From an uncultured bacterium (GTDB lineage Bacteria; Bacteroidota; Bacteroidia; Bacteroidales; Muribaculaceae): a DNA stretch of 13,632 nucleotides. Below, piece by piece: positions 13,618-13,632 of this stretch (its first letter is position 1; each line of letters opens with the position of its first letter). The position numbers were made by a program, and so were the translations under genes. The notes under the pieces are model-generated. The model did no database searches. It worked only from the letters and a program-made list of their open reading frames with translations, and had not been told where the DNA came from. The DNA lies in NCBI GenBank assembly GCA_905214735.1, contig CAJMNI010000054.1, positions 1 through 13,632 on the forward strand, read 5' to 3'.

Positions 13618-13632
13618 CCCAAAATTAAGGAG

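Overview
The window looks like a chromosome segment of a Bacteroidales bacterium. Three things point there. Several promoters have the Bacteroidetes form (a TTG or TTTG about 20 bases upstream of TAnnTTTG), Shine-Dalgarno sequences are largely absent, and the gene families are typical of the order (DUF349 protein, cyclophilin with a helical insertion, glycogen debranching enzyme / glycosyltransferase / GH57 cluster). The fairly high G+C would suit Muribaculaceae or a relative, but that placement is inference. Ten genes longer than 100 codons and one structural RNA are supported.

Left part (1-1331), accessory-like: a small AT-richer gene for a GxxExxY-family PD-(D/E)XK protein is followed by a tandem pair of roughly 100-base imperfectly palindromic repeats built from 8-base steps. 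Next, on the minus strand, come a short lipoprotein with a C-terminal membrane segment and a four-copy, 20-base tandem repeat.

Middle (1332-5692), all minus strand: a Sel1-repeat secreted protein with a lysine-rich tail, a five-unit DUF349 coiled-coil protein with its own promoter and a hairpin terminator, a periplasmic cyclophilin-type prolyl isomerase, and an unrecognised protein of about 124 residues. The last two probably form one transcription unit. A divergent promoter region (5693-5834) separates this block from a plus-strand cytidylate-kinase-like gene.

6500-6990: RNase P RNA (rnpB) as a complete transcription unit, with promoter, closing P1 helix and strong Rho-independent terminator. 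It is followed by a YihY/BrkB membrane protein gene.

Right part (8619-13547): a glycogen or alpha-glucan operon of debranching enzyme, GT4-type glycosyltransferase and GH57 protein, with 23-29 base gaps and one recognisable promoter upstream of a leader of about 157 bases. Together the three proteins would build and trim an intracellular alpha-1,4/1,6-glucan. The GH57 protein keeps the nucleophile Glu, but the position where the family's catalytic Asp is expected is Ser, so it may not be an ordinary hydrolase. The window ends in two copies of a 26-base repeat with GC-rich hairpins.

Strongest leads: the GxxExxY gene with its palindromic repeat array, the altered GH57 active site, the 20-base tandem repeat that seems to duplicate a terminator tail, and the leader reading frames of the glycogen operon. 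No CRISPR array, transposase, integrase, tRNA or rRNA was seen.
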